From Tunicatimonas sp964551335 (GTDB lineage: Bacteria > Bacteroidota > Bacteroidia > Cytophagales > Cyclobacteriaceae), in NCBI GenBank assembly GCA_964551335.1, contig CAZKCO010000001.1, forward strand, positions 124,001-188,000: 64,000 nt of DNA, in the 5' to 3' direction. This document shows, in pieces, positions 9,392-18,511 of this stretch (its first letter is position 1; each line of letters opens with the position of its first letter). The notes below the pieces were generated by a model that searched no databases, was not told the DNA's origin, and worked only from the letters and a program-made list of their open reading frames with translations. The position numbers and the translations under genes were made by a program.

Positions 9392-12300
9392 ATGCATCGT
9401 TTTAATACAATATTTTTTTCTGCTCTACTACTTAGCTATTGTCTAGCAGGGTATTCACAATCCCCGCGGTTAGTACTTCCTCTTGGACATACGGGGAAGG
9501 TAAATTCAGTTGCATTTAGTCCCAATGGCCAGTTGGTGCTGACCGGTTCGGATGACCAAACTGCTAAGCTCTGGGAAGTAGCTACTGGTAAAGAAATACT
9601 AAGCTTAGAAGGGCATAATTGGCAGATAAACTCAGTAGCCTTTAGCCCAGATAGCAAACTAATGTTGACCGCATCAGGGAATGGAATAGCTAAGCTTTGG
9701 GAGGTAGCCACTGGAAAGGAAATTTTGAGCTTAGAACATACTGAGGGTATAAACTCTGCAACCTTTAGTCCAGATGGACAATGGGTAATAATTAAATCAG
9801 GATATAACAATAAGACTAAGCTCTGGGAGATAGCTACGGAAAATGAAGTATTAAGCTCAGAAGGACATACAGCTAATATTGGTTCTTTAGTCTTTAGTCC
9901 AGATGGGCAGTGGGTGGTAACTGATTCGTGGGATAATATTATCAGAATATTAGAAGTAGCTACCGGAAATGAAATACTAAGTATTGAAGGGCTTACTGAT
10001 CTTACAAATCCTGTAGCCTTTAGCTCAGATAGTAAGTTGGTGGCAGCTGGACTAAGAGATAAAACAGCTAAGATCTGGGAAGTATCTACAGGGAAAGAGA
10101 TACAGCATCTGGAAGGACACACTAGTTGGGTAAATTCTGTGGCCTTTAGCCCGGATAATAAGCTAGTTGTAACCGGTTCAAGGGATAAAACAGCTCGGGT
10201 TTGGGAGGTGGCTACCGGAAACGAAGTGCAGCGTTTGGAAGGGCATAAAACGAACGTTACTCCCGTAGCTTTCAGCCCGAATAGCACTCTAGTAGCAACT
10301 GTATCAAAGGGCGATAATAAGTTAAAGATTTGGGAGGTGACTACGGGGAACGAAATACTAAACTTAGGACACACAAAGCAGATAAACTCTGTAGCCTTCA
10401 GCAAAAATGGGCAATGGGTAATTACCAAATCTGACTACAGCACCCTCACTAAGCTCTGGACGTTAGACACAGGAAGAGAAGTACTGAGCCTAGAAGGGTC
10501 AGTAGCCTTTAGTCCAGATGGTAAACTTATACTGAATAGGCCAGAGGATGAAAACACAGCCGTGCTTTTGGAAGCAGCTACAGGAAACGAAGCGCTAAGC
10601 TTGGAGGGGCATTCAGAGTATATACTTTCCTTAGCTTTTAGTCCGGATGGTCAATGGGTGGCGACCGGGTCTAAGGATAGTACTGCTAGAATCTGGGAGT
10701 CAGCTACAGGGAAGGAAGTTCTGAGACTAGAAGGAATTGATTGGGTATATCCCGTAGTCTTCAGCCCAGATAGTAAACTACTAATAACCGGATCAAAAAA
10801 CTCGGTGAAGCTTTGGGAAGTGTCTACGGGTAAAGAACTACTGACTCTGGAAGGTTTTACAAATAGTTTCACTACTTCAGTAGCCTTCAGCCCGGATGGT
10901 CAATGGATTATTACTAAGTCGTGGGGCGGAAGTATCAGAATATGGGAGGCAGATACGGGAAAAGAAAACCTACGCCTGAGAGGATATACTGATGGTATAA
11001 ATACAATAGCCTTTAGCCCAAATGGCAAACTAGTGATAACCGGATCAAAGTATGACAACACTGCTAAGCTCTGGGAGGCAGCTACAGGAAATGAAGTAGT
11101 AAGTTTGGAAGGACATACAGGGAATATCGCATCCGTGGCCTTTAGCCCAGACAGTAAGTTGGTGATGACAGGGGCAAGTGATGGAACTGCTAGAGTCTGG
11201 GAAGTAGCTACAGGAAAAGTAGTACAACAGTTGGAAGGACATACAATGAACGTCTCTTCAGTAGATTTTAGTCTAGATGGCAAGCTAGTGATAACCGGAT
11301 CAGAGTATGACAACACAGCCAAGGTATGGGAGATAGCAACGGGAAAAGAAGTATTGAGCTTGAAAGGACATACGGGGAATATCACTTCGGCGACTTTCAG
11401 CCCAGATAGTATGTTGGTGATAACTGGGTCAAGGGATAGTACTGCTAGGATCTGGGAGGTAACCACGGGGAAAGAATTGCACCGCTTGGAGGGGCATGCT
11501 AGTAGTGTTACTTCAGCGGTTTTCAGTCCAGACGGAAAAAGGATAGTAACTTATAAATTCTTGAGAAATTCCCCTAGAATTTGGGATGTTGCAACGGGCA
11601 AAAAGATACAGCGTCCTGAAGGAGATAAAAGAAATATTACTTCCTTAGCTTTCAGTCCAAATAGTAAGTTGGTTGTAGATGGGGCATGGGATAATACAGC
11701 TAAAATCTGGGAGGTGGCTACCGGGAAGGAAGTACAGCATTTAAAAGGGTATACAAGTTGGATATATCCCTTAGCATTCAGTCCGGATGATAAACTAGTT
11801 TTGATCGGATCAATGGATAGTACTGCTCGGATTCGGGAGGTATCAACGGGAAGAGAATTACACCGCTTGGAAGGGCATACAAGTAGTCTTACTTCAGCGG
11901 TTTTCAGTCCGAACGGCAAGCTAGTAGCAACTGCATCAAAGAATGACAATAAGGTAAAGATATGGGAGGTAACTACCGGAAAAGAAGTACAACATTTAGA
12001 GAGACATACCAAAGGTATATATTCTGTAGCCTTCAGTTCAGATGGTAAATGGTTAGCAACCGGGTCGTGGGATAATACAGCTAAAATCTGGGAAGTAGCA
12101 ACCGGAAAAGAAGAACGGAGTTTACCTGGATTAGCGGAATTCAGTCCAGATGGTAAACTAGTAGTGACCAGAATAGATCATTCAGTGGTGATCTGGGATC
12201 TATTCACAGGAAAAATAGTGCAATTTCTAGAAGGGGATACCAAGGGGGTATCTTCCGTAGCCTTTAGTCCCGGTAATAACTTCGTAATAACTGATTCGTG

Positions 12301-14428
12301 GGATAATACTGCCAGAATATGGGAGGTGGCTACTGGGAAAGAGGTACAGCATTTAAAAGGGCATAGCCATTGGGTAAGATCTGTAGCCTATAGTCCGAAT
12401 GGCAAGCTAGTAGTAACTGGGTCCTATGACCAAACCGTCAAGATTTGGGAAGTAGCTTCGGGAAAAGAGATTCTGAGTGTAGATGCTGGTTCTTTAACTT
12501 CCGTATCCTTTATTCCGGATGGGCAATGGATAATCGCTGAATCGTGGGGAAAGACTCCTAGAATATGGGATGTAACTACAGGAAAGGAAGTACAAGATTT
12601 GAAAGGGCATACTAATAGTGTTAAGTCCGCGGCCTTCAGTCCGAGTGGTAAGCTAGTGGTTACTGAATTGGAAGACACTTCTTTACGTTATTGGGACAGT
12701 GCTTCAGGAAGGCCTCTTTATTCCTTTTTACAACTATCTGATGGGGATTGGCTTGTGTACGATGAATACTATCGTTTCGATGGTACCGAACGCGCTCGTG
12801 AGATGCTCTACCTTACTTGTGGTTCAGAAGTCATTGAACTCAATCAAATAAAAGATCAGCTATATGTACCTGGATTAGCAGAAAAGATAATGAATGGTGA
12901 TTCGTTGATTGGGTTTCCCAAGCTTTCTGACCTGGATATTTGTGGGGTTACTCCTCTAGTTGAAGAACTCTCGACTGATACGCCTGGGAACTATCGTTAT
13001 ACTATTACTTCTCGCGAGGGTGGACTTAGCGCGGTAGAGGTTTATATCAATGATCAACGCACCTTCACTTATCAGCCTGAAAATTTGATAATGGCAGATA
13101 CAGCCTACGAACTGACATTGACTCAAGAGCAGCTTCAGCCCTATCTGGTTAGTGGAACAGATAACCCTATCCGGATTGTAGGGCTTACTGAACCTTTTCC
13201 TGATGGTAGTACACTGAAGTCTCGTGGAGTGGAAGTAGTAATTAATAATGAAGATACAAAGGAACCACCTGATCTTTACGCGGTAATGGTTGGGGTGAGT
13301 GATTATAAAGACGATAAACTGGATTTAAATTATAGTGCTAAAGATGCCCTGGATCTCGGTAAAGTGCTGGAATTAAGTTCTGAAAAATTGCTGAACGACG
13401 ATGTTGACCGGGTACACGTTTATAGCCTCATCTCGGGCAAAACTAACGCAGAACCTCTAAGAGAAAATATCAAAAATACCATTGCTGAGATCGGAAAGCA
13501 GAGTAAAGCCGAAGATATTGTTTTGCTTTTTTTCGCCGGGCACGGAGTAATGCGAGGTACAGAGGAAAAAGAGTTTACCTTACTCACCGCGGAGGCTTCT
13601 AAGTACAATGAGGTTGGGGTTAGCACCAGTGATTTGAAAGAATGGCTCAGCCCTACCGGACCTAATAAACTGCTGGCCCAAAAGCGTATTCTCATATTTG
13701 ATGCCTGCAACAGTGGGCAAGCCAACAAAGACCTACTGGCGCTAGTCCGAACTGATGATGAAACCCGACGACTGAGACAGATTGAAGACTTGAAAGATAA
13801 GTCCGGAGTATTTATTCTCTCAGCTTCCGCTGCGGGTAAGCTAGCTTACGAATTTCCCGAGTTTAAGCAGGGCCTGCTCACTTATGCACTACTGAAAACA
13901 TTGAAGCAAAACCCCGAAGTGCTGGAAGAAGGCGATTTTTTGAATGTATCGCGCTGGTTCAGTGTAGTAGAAGACGAAGTGCAAATCCTTGCCCGAGAGC
14001 ATAACCGAAAGCAGGATGCCCAGCCCTTTGGCAGTGGTAATATCACTATTGGCCGGGTAGATGATGAAGTACGAGCTGCTATTCAATTGGCTGAGGAAAA
14101 ACCAGTAATTGCCTCGGCCAACTTTTTGGATGCTGCTACCGGACTGCCCAGCGAATTAACCGAATCAATTAACAATCAATTATTTCAAAAAGCTTCCCGA
14201 GGTACCGATAGCAAGATTACCTACATGGCAACAAACCCTAATGGCTATATAATATCTGGCCTTTCTTCCCAGCAAGCAGGTACACTTACTTGTAAAGTTA
14301 ACATCCTAAAAAACGCTCAGCCTATCCATTCGTTCCAAATTCAAAGTAGCCCAGATGAGCTAGAAACGCTAGCACAGGATATTATAGAACAGGCCGTTGA
14401 GTGGATTGGTGAGCACTACAATAACTAG
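9392..14428 (+). CDS. Giant secreted WD40-repeat caspase-like protein
   Basis: The 1678-residue product has a signal peptide (MHRFNTIFFSALLLSYC..YSQ), then 26 WD40 repeats at about residues 32-1112. These are recognisable by the recurring SVAFSPDGK and IWEVATGKE segments; repeats 9, 11, 22 and 25 are shortened. That number is enough for three to four seven-bladed propellers. After a linker with an Ig-like region, a caspase-like domain spans about 1294-1560, with His at about 1384 (FFAGHG) and Cys at about 1439 (FDACNSG). A roughly 100-residue C-terminal domain follows. The start lies 12 bp after the lipoprotein caspase gene. The repeats are similar at DNA level, so the copy number may vary between strains. 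The propellers probably bind a ligand or partner that controls the protease; that is inference. Confidence 0.92.
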   Translation: MHRFNTIFFSALLLSYCLAGYSQSPRLVLPLGHTGKVNSVAFSPNGQLVLTGSDDQTAKLWEVATGKEILSLEGHNWQINSVAFSPDSKLMLTASGNGIAKLWEVATGKEILSLEHTEGINSATFSPDGQWVIIKSGYNNKTKLWEIATENEVLSSEGHTANIGSLVFSPDGQWVVTDSWDNIIRILEVATGNEILSIEGLTDLTNPVAFSSDSKLVAAGLRDKTAKIWEVSTGKEIQHLEGHTSWVNSVAFSPDNKLVVTGSRDKTARVWEVATGNEVQRLEGHKTNVTPVAFSPNSTLVATVSKGDNKLKIWEVTTGNEILNLGHTKQINSVAFSKNGQWVITKSDYSTLTKLWTLDTGREVLSLEGSVAFSPDGKLILNRPEDENTAVLLEAATGNEALSLEGHSEYILSLAFSPDGQWVATGSKDSTARIWESATGKEVLRLEGIDWVYPVVFSPDSKLLITGSKNSVKLWEVSTGKELLTLEGFTNSFTTSVAFSPDGQWIITKSWGGSIRIWEADTGKENLRLRGYTDGINTIAFSPNGKLVITGSKYDNTAKLWEAATGNEVVSLEGHTGNIASVAFSPDSKLVMTGASDGTARVWEVATGKVVQQLEGHTMNVSSVDFSLDGKLVITGSEYDNTAKVWEIATGKEVLSLKGHTGNITSATFSPDSMLVITGSRDSTARIWEVTTGKELHRLEGHASSVTSAVFSPDGKRIVTYKFLRNSPRIWDVATGKKIQRPEGDKRNITSLAFSPNSKLVVDGAWDNTAKIWEVATGKEVQHLKGYTSWIYPLAFSPDDKLVLIGSMDSTARIREVSTGRELHRLEGHTSSLTSAVFSPNGKLVATASKNDNKVKIWEVTTGKEVQHLERHTKGIYSVAFSSDGKWLATGSWDNTAKIWEVATGKEERSLPGLAEFSPDGKLVVTRIDHSVVIWDLFTGKIVQFLEGDTKGVSSVAFSPGNNFVITDSWDNTARIWEVATGKEVQHLKGHSHWVRSVAYSPNGKLVVTGSYDQTVKIWEVASGKEILSVDAGSLTSVSFIPDGQWIIAESWGKTPRIWDVTTGKEVQDLKGHTNSVKSAAFSPSGKLVVTELEDTSLRYWDSASGRPLYSFLQLSDGDWLVYDEYYRFDGTERAREMLYLTCGSEVIELNQIKDQLYVPGLAEKIMNGDSLIGFPKLSDLDICGVTPLVEELSTDTPGNYRYTITSREGGLSAVEVYINDQRTFTYQPENLIMADTAYELTLTQEQLQPYLVSGTDNPIRIVGLTEPFPDGSTLKSRGVEVVINNEDTKEPPDLYAVMVGVSDYKDDKLDLNYSAKDALDLGKVLELSSEKLLNDDVDRVHVYSLISGKTNAEPLRENIKNTIAEIGKQSKAEDIVLLFFAGHGVMRGTEEKEFTLLTAEASKYNEVGVSTSDLKEWLSPTGPNKLLAQKRILIFDACNSGQANKDLLALVRTDDETRRLRQIEDLKDKSGVFILSASAAGKLAYEFPEFKQGLLTYALLKTLKQNPEVLEEGDFLNVSRWFSVVEDEVQILAREHNRKQDAQPFGSGNITIGRVDDEVRAAIQLAEEKPVIASANFLDAATGLPSELTESINNQLFQKASRGTDSKITYMATNPNGYIISGLSSQQAGTLTCKVNILKNAQPIHSFQIQSSPDELETLAQDIIEQAVEWIGEHYNN
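9500..12725 (+). repeat. Array of 26 tandem WD40-coding repeats of about 126 bp
   Basis: The repeats share long DNA stretches such as those encoding AFSPDGK and WEVATGKE, which recur about every 123-130 bases. Several neighbours are close enough at DNA level to support slippage or recombination. The same repetition creates long but meaningless open frames on the opposite strand. Confidence 0.85.
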
Positions 14429-14588
14429 CTTCTCTGTCAACCTTTTGCCTCAACAGGCAGAAATACAATATCACTTGCTAATCCTACGATCGGCGAAGCC
14501 CAGTAATAGTCTATTATCTTATCAAATCGGGATACTTCCTCTATCATGAAATAATTTTAGCTAAACTGAAAATAAAGTAGCAATACTA

Positions 14589-14615
14589 GGGTAACCTATT
14601 TGTCAATTCGTCATT
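14589..14615 (+). promoter_or_regulatory. Putative ECF-type promoter upstream of the CnaB-like lipoprotein
   Basis: GGGTAAC at 14589-14595 is followed, with the same spacing as in four other intergenic sites of this window, by CGTCATT at 14609-14615. The pair resembles an ECF -35 (xxGTAAC) and -10 (CGTC-type). The predicted transcription start would be about 30 bases before the ATG at 14654. Confidence 0.5.
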
Positions 14616-14653
14616 CACGGGTAAATATTGATCACTTTTAACTGATAACACTT

Positions 14654-15781
14654 ATGAATACCCGTATAAAGACAAATCACCGCTGGCTACACGCTATTCT
14701 TATCGGAATGCTTAGCCTGACATTCGTTTTTACTAGCTGTGAGCCTACTGAAGAAGAGATGAGCATTGACCTAACCGGAGTAGTGACTAACAGCACTGAC
14801 CAGCCCGTTCGTCAAGCCACAGTCATACTACTAAAAGATGGAGAAACCATCACTGCTACGACGACCGATGACGATGGCACCTATCTCTTATCCAATATCT
14901 CTACTGGCACCTTTGAGTTGCAGATTATTGGGGATGGTTATCTGCCTTTTTCTAATACTATTGAAGTTAAAGGAAGTACCAATCGAGACGATATACTGAT
15001 AGGCAATGCTACCATTAGCGGCCAAATCATCAACTCACAAACCGGAGAAGGTTTACCCGAGGCAGAAGTTAGTTTTTCTTCGGGTTCGGACACGACCCGC
15101 ACCACGGCCGACCTGGTTATTGAGACTGATGAAGATGGAAATTATCTGATTGAAAATGCCCCTACCGGTGTATTTATTGTAGTAGTACGCCAACCCGGCT
15201 TCTACCCTACGGTGGTGGAAGGAGTTGAAGTAGATGAAGGGGAGAACCCTCTGCCTCCAACTACGACGGTGGAAGAGGTACCCGAGGGTTCTTTGCGAAT
15301 CGTACTGACCTGGGGCGAAAATCCCAACGACCTAGACTCCCACCTGACCGGACCACAAACAAATGGGAGCCGTTTTCACTGCTACTACAGAAACCAAATG
15401 CCTAACGAGCAAGTCAACCTAGACGTAGACGATGTTACCAGCTATGGTCCGGAAACCATTACCATTACCACCTTGATGGCTGGCACTTACCGCTATTCGG
15501 TACACAATTACTCTGAGCGATACCTTAGCAGTGCGGCAACGGGCATCGCTAATTCACCAGCAAGAGTAGCTGTATATAGTAGCGAGGGATTAATTGCTGA
15601 ATTTATCGCGCCCGCAGCAACACCAGGTGACACTTGGAGGGTATTCGAACTAGAAGTAAGCTCCAATGAGATACGTTTTGAAGAAACTAATTTTTATGAA
15701 CGGATTAACGATGTAAGTGATACGAGTAACTTCCGCATAGAATCCGAAGGGAAAGTGTCTATGGATATCACATCTTTCTAA
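14654..15781 (+). CDS. Lipoprotein with carboxypeptidase-regulatory (CnaB-like) domains and a DUF2135-like domain
   Basis: The 375-residue product has a lipoprotein signal (LTFVFTSC, Cys at about residue 29). Two Ig-like carboxypeptidase-regulatory domains follow, at about 36-115 and 117-195, each with the typical TTDDDGTYLLSNISTGTF or DEDGNYLIENAPTGVF turn. The last part, about 212-330, has LTWGENPNDLDSHLTGP, a pattern shared with YfaP/DUF2135 proteins, including the later DVDDVTSYGPE and GTYRYSVHNYS. It is probably a surface or periplasmic binding lipoprotein. It stands alone between a putative promoter at 14589 and a terminator at 15802. Confidence 0.82.
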   Translation: MNTRIKTNHRWLHAILIGMLSLTFVFTSCEPTEEEMSIDLTGVVTNSTDQPVRQATVILLKDGETITATTTDDDGTYLLSNISTGTFELQIIGDGYLPFSNTIEVKGSTNRDDILIGNATISGQIINSQTGEGLPEAEVSFSSGSDTTRTTADLVIETDEDGNYLIENAPTGVFIVVVRQPGFYPTVVEGVEVDEGENPLPPTTTVEEVPEGSLRIVLTWGENPNDLDSHLTGPQTNGSRFHCYYRNQMPNEQVNLDVDDVTSYGPETITITTLMAGTYRYSVHNYSERYLSSAATGIANSPARVAVYSSEGLIAEFIAPAATPGDTWRVFELEVSSNEIRFEETNFYERINDVSDTSNFRIESEGKVSMDITSF

Positions 15782-15801
15782 CTCATTTCTCACTTGCTCC
15801 T

Positions 15802-15834
15802 AAAAGCCTCTTATGAAAAATAAGGGGTTTTTTT
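15802..15834 (+). terminator. Rho-independent terminator after the CnaB-like lipoprotein
   Basis: A 13-bp stem (15802-15814 with 15820-15832, two G-U pairs) with a five-base loop runs into a T-rich tail. It starts about 20 bases after the stop codon. Confidence 0.75.
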
Positions 15835-16039
15835 GTGCATGGTCAGTAACAAAGCTTGATCGAGATCATCAATAGGTAAATGAGAACTATTGATTCATCT
15901 CAGAAAAAGGTCATTAGACACTAAGCCTTGAATATCATATGCTGAAAGCTATGCAAAGTAGTAGGGATTGCCCAACAAGAAATAGGCTGAAGACACAGCT
16001 TAGCTCTTACATGTTTTTTATAAAATTTTTCAAAATGAA

Positions 16040-16066
16040 GGGTAACGTTTTCCCTTTTTCGCTATA
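16040..16066 (+). promoter_or_regulatory. Putative ECF-type promoter upstream of the small lipoprotein
   Basis: GGGTAACGTTTT begins at 16040, and CGCTATA lies at 16060-16066, exactly the spacing seen at 14589, 18448, 32280 and 57518. Confidence 0.5.
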
Positions 16067-16163
16067 CACTATTGAAAGCAACACTTAGATCTAAGCATTA
16101 GTGAGGTAAATAGATCGCCTACTTGGCCAGTTCGGGCCTTCTTTTACACTACTAATGATTTCA

Positions 16164-16213
16164 GAAGCGTACTGACCCTTCCTTCGGGGAAGAGGATGGG
16201 AGAGGTACGCTTC
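16164..16213 (+). ncRNA. Stem-loop leader element (copy A)
   Basis: A 9-bp stem GAAGCGTAC / GTACGCTTC (16164-16172 with 16205-16213) encloses a second hairpin capped by a C(UUCG)G tetraloop and the sequence CGGGGAAGAGGAT. A related element (GAAGCT / AGCTTC enclosing CGGGGAAGGGAT) lies at the same relative place before the paralogous gene at 51776-51949. No T-run follows, so it does not look like a terminator. It may be a regulatory or stabilising leader. Confidence 0.4.
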
Positions 16214-16270
16214 AATTCCCCACCAGCCGAAAGGCACACTAAGTTTTTCTAACCATTAAAATTAAACAAA

Positions 16271-16432
16271 ATGAAAACTTTATTAAAATCCTTCATTGGA
16301 TTGGTGGCGGTACTATGTCTCACTACCAGTTGTGATTTCACAGGCATTGATGAAACTATGGAAGAGCATACGGAACAGGCTTCTGGCTCTGGCGGCTCTG
16401 ATGACGAGCCATGCCAAGATCGGTGCGACTGA
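16271..16432 (+). CDS. Small Cys-tailed lipoprotein (53 residues), copy A
   Basis: The short frame starts at the first ATG after an A-rich stretch (AAACAAAATG). It encodes a lipoprotein signal (MKTLLKSFIGL..LTTSC), then an acidic Gly/Ser-rich chain ending CQDRCD. A paralogue of 57 residues ending CRDGCD is encoded at 51776-51949. Each gene sits immediately upstream of a TPR histidine kinase, with a hairpin between. The mature lipopeptide of about 33 residues could be an envelope sensor or ligand for the kinase's exported TPR region, but no family is known to me. It is too short for most gene finders. Confidence 0.7.
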   Translation: MKTLLKSFIGLVAVLCLTTSCDFTGIDETMEEHTEQASGSGGSDDEPCQDRCD

Positions 16433-16462
16433 CGAATAGTGTATATTACTACAAATCAAGTT

Positions 16463-16529
16463 TAATTTGCTCCTATCCGAAGGGGAGCATTAATTTTAGA
16501 AGGGACTGTTGTTACAGTCCCTTTCTTTT
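16463..16529 (+). terminator. Two hairpins between the small lipoprotein and the kinase gene
   Basis: The first hairpin pairs TGCTCC (16468-16473) with GGAGCA (16484-16489). The second is a textbook terminator: AAGGGACTGT / ACAGTCCCTT (16500-16509 with 16514-16523) followed by TCTTTT. It probably makes the small lipoprotein much more abundant than the kinase, which would need read-through or its own promoter. Confidence 0.75.
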
Positions 16530-16562
16530 GCTACTTTTTGGAATAACTATTTAGTCAGCTGA

Positions 16563-18407
16563 ATGCAATTACAACTACTATACTCCAGCCTTATAATCCT
16601 GATCAGCACCAGTCAAAGCACAACTCTTATTTCAAATCAAAAAATCTCACAAGTAGATTCCTTGTACATGCAGGCAAGGCAATATTTTGATCAGGGTGAT
16701 ACTACTCTCGCGTTTCGATACCTAGACTCTGCTTTACATCAGTATACTAGTTTAAACGATACAATAAAGCAATCCAACACTTTGAATCAGTTTGGATACA
16801 ACTACTATCAGCTAGGCAATTATGACCGAAGCATTCATTATTATCAACGCTCTCTTATGTTGGAACAAGCCATATCAGATACAGCAACTGTTATTGGAAG
16901 GTTAAGAAATATAGGTATGGTATACAAAGCTATGGGGCGGAATCAAATTGCTTTGGGGTATTATCAAGAGGCATTATCACTAGCTCATCTCTTACAACGC
17001 CCCCAAACTATTGCTTCGGTAAATAACTCATTAGCAGTATTAATGTACGAAATGGAGCAATACGATAAAGCACAGGAGTATTATCAGATCGCACTAAGGA
17101 AATGGTCATCCTTAAAGGATACTTTGCGGTTGGCATTTGTCCATAATAATATCGGTCAGGTGTACTATGATCAGGGGCATTACGACAGTGCTCTGCTATT
17201 TTATCAGCAAGCTTTACAGTGGAAAAGACAAATTAACAAACCTCAGATCTTACCTACTACGCTGTATAATTTAGGGAATACCTATCTTTCACTAGAGCAG
17301 ATAGATACTGCGGCAAACTATTTAGAAGAATCGTATAAAATTGCCCAACAATTTGATATGAAACAAGAAATGGCATCGGCCAGTAATAGCTTAGGAGAAC
17401 TTTATCTTACGTCCCAAAAATTATCATCAGCCCGCTCCTATCTCGATACTTCTCATGCTTTACTTAACCAGCTTGATTCCCGAGGTATCCGACTGGAGTA
17501 TCTCCGTTTGGAAGCACTGTATCATGAAGAAAAAGAACAGCCAGCGACGGCACTTGCTTTCCAAAAGCAGTGGGCTGCGCTACGCGATAGCATTTTCAAC
17601 GAAGAGCGGCTCAAGGTCGTTGAAGCGCAGGCTGAATACTCCCTACAGCAGGAAGCGCAGGCCCGGGAGAATGCTGAGTTGCGGGCTACCGTGGCTCAGG
17701 CAGAAAATCTACGTCAGAAACGCTACACCTTGAGTGCGGTTTCGGGGGGTGCCTTACTCTCAGTCGTCAGTATCATTTTGTTTCGGCTGTACCGCTCTAA
17801 CCGCAGAATGAAGGATCGCAATGCCGACCTGATACGGGAGGTTCACCACCGGGTCAAGAATAATCTGCATTCCATCTCCAGCTTATTAAGCTTACAATCG
17901 CGGCGGTTAGAAGACGAAGGTGCTAAAAAAGCGATGGGTGAGACGCAAATGCGCATCCAATCTATGGCCCTGATTCATCGCCGTTTGTACGGAAATCAAC
18001 TGACTGACGTAAACATGAGCGACTATCTGAAAGAATTAGCTCCTCAGGTATTGGACTCTTTTGGCTGCGAGGCGGAGCTACAACTTTCTCTGGATGATAT
18101 TATGCTCGATGTTGACCAAGCCGTACCCGTTGGCCTAATCACCAATGAGGTAATTAGCAATGCCTGCAAGTATGCCTTTCCCGACCATACTGCTCCAATG
18201 CTAAAAGTAGCTTTTCAACAGGTTTCTCCTGAGTCCTATCAGTTAACTATCCACGATAATGGCCCGGGAATCATTATAGAAAAAATTAAAGATTCTAAGA
18301 CGTTCGGCACCAAACTGATTCATTTACAGGCAACTCAATTAAACGGAAAGATTAATTACCAGAATCAAAATGGAACGTGGTTTCAGTTATCTTTTCCTAA
18401 AAAATGA
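16563..18407 (+). CDS. TPR-containing sensor histidine kinase (HisKA_2 type), copy A
   Basis: The 614-residue protein has an N-terminal signal-like segment and then TPR repeats at about 35-330 (pattern YDKAQEYYQIALRKW, YDSALLFYQQALQWK). A coiled coil leads to a membrane segment at about 390-410 (ALLSVVSIILF). The cytoplasmic part has a HisKA_2 dimerisation domain with VHHRVKNN (phospho-accepting His at about 429) and an HATPase_c domain (NEVISNACKYAF N-box, DNGPG G-box). The TPR part should lie outside the cytoplasmic membrane. Its partner is the LytTR regulator 104 bp downstream. It parallels the kinase at 49748-51658. Confidence 0.9.
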   Translation: MQLQLLYSSLIILISTSQSTTLISNQKISQVDSLYMQARQYFDQGDTTLAFRYLDSALHQYTSLNDTIKQSNTLNQFGYNYYQLGNYDRSIHYYQRSLMLEQAISDTATVIGRLRNIGMVYKAMGRNQIALGYYQEALSLAHLLQRPQTIASVNNSLAVLMYEMEQYDKAQEYYQIALRKWSSLKDTLRLAFVHNNIGQVYYDQGHYDSALLFYQQALQWKRQINKPQILPTTLYNLGNTYLSLEQIDTAANYLEESYKIAQQFDMKQEMASASNSLGELYLTSQKLSSARSYLDTSHALLNQLDSRGIRLEYLRLEALYHEEKEQPATALAFQKQWAALRDSIFNEERLKVVEAQAEYSLQQEAQARENAELRATVAQAENLRQKRYTLSAVSGGALLSVVSIILFRLYRSNRRMKDRNADLIREVHHRVKNNLHSISSLLSLQSRRLEDEGAKKAMGETQMRIQSMALIHRRLYGNQLTDVNMSDYLKELAPQVLDSFGCEAELQLSLDDIMLDVDQAVPVGLITNEVISNACKYAFPDHTAPMLKVAFQQVSPESYQLTIHDNGPGIIIEKIKDSKTFGTKLIHLQATQLNGKINYQNQNGTWFQLSFPKK

Positions 18408-18447
18408 ATAGAGCAATTGATAATTCATAGTTTTACTGTAGCAAATA

Positions 18448-18474
18448 CCGTAACTTTTCTGGAAAAGCTTCATT
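18448..18474 (+). promoter_or_regulatory. Putative weaker ECF-type promoter before the LytTR regulator
   Basis: CCGTAACTTTT at 18448 is followed by CTTCATT at 18468-18474, with the same spacing as the GGGTAAC sites. Only GTAAC and YYATT are kept, so support is weaker. It would start transcripts about 30 bases before the ATG at 18512. Confidence 0.3.
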
Positions 18475-18511
18475 AACCGATGAAACATATATAAAATGCA
18501 CACATAAAACT

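Larger units (their letters stand above)
15835..16270 (+). promoter_or_regulatory. Upstream region and long leader of the small lipoprotein gene
   Basis: The region has no open frame of note. It contains a putative ECF-type promoter (16040-16066), a structured segment at 16164-16213 and a small GCC-GAAA-GGC hairpin near 16223, all before the ATG at 16271. If the promoter is right, the leader is about 200 nt. Confidence 0.4.

Noticed and set aside
9436..12012. Long open frames on minus inside the WD40-caspase gene (up to 330 codons)
   Set aside because: They are produced by the repeated WD40-coding DNA and show a repetitive, low-complexity pattern with no promoter or signal. They are shadows of the plus-strand gene.
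15844..15870. GTAAC followed by ATCAT at the ECF-like spacing
   Set aside because: It lies right behind the terminator, lacks the GG before GTAAC and the T-run after it, and no start fits.
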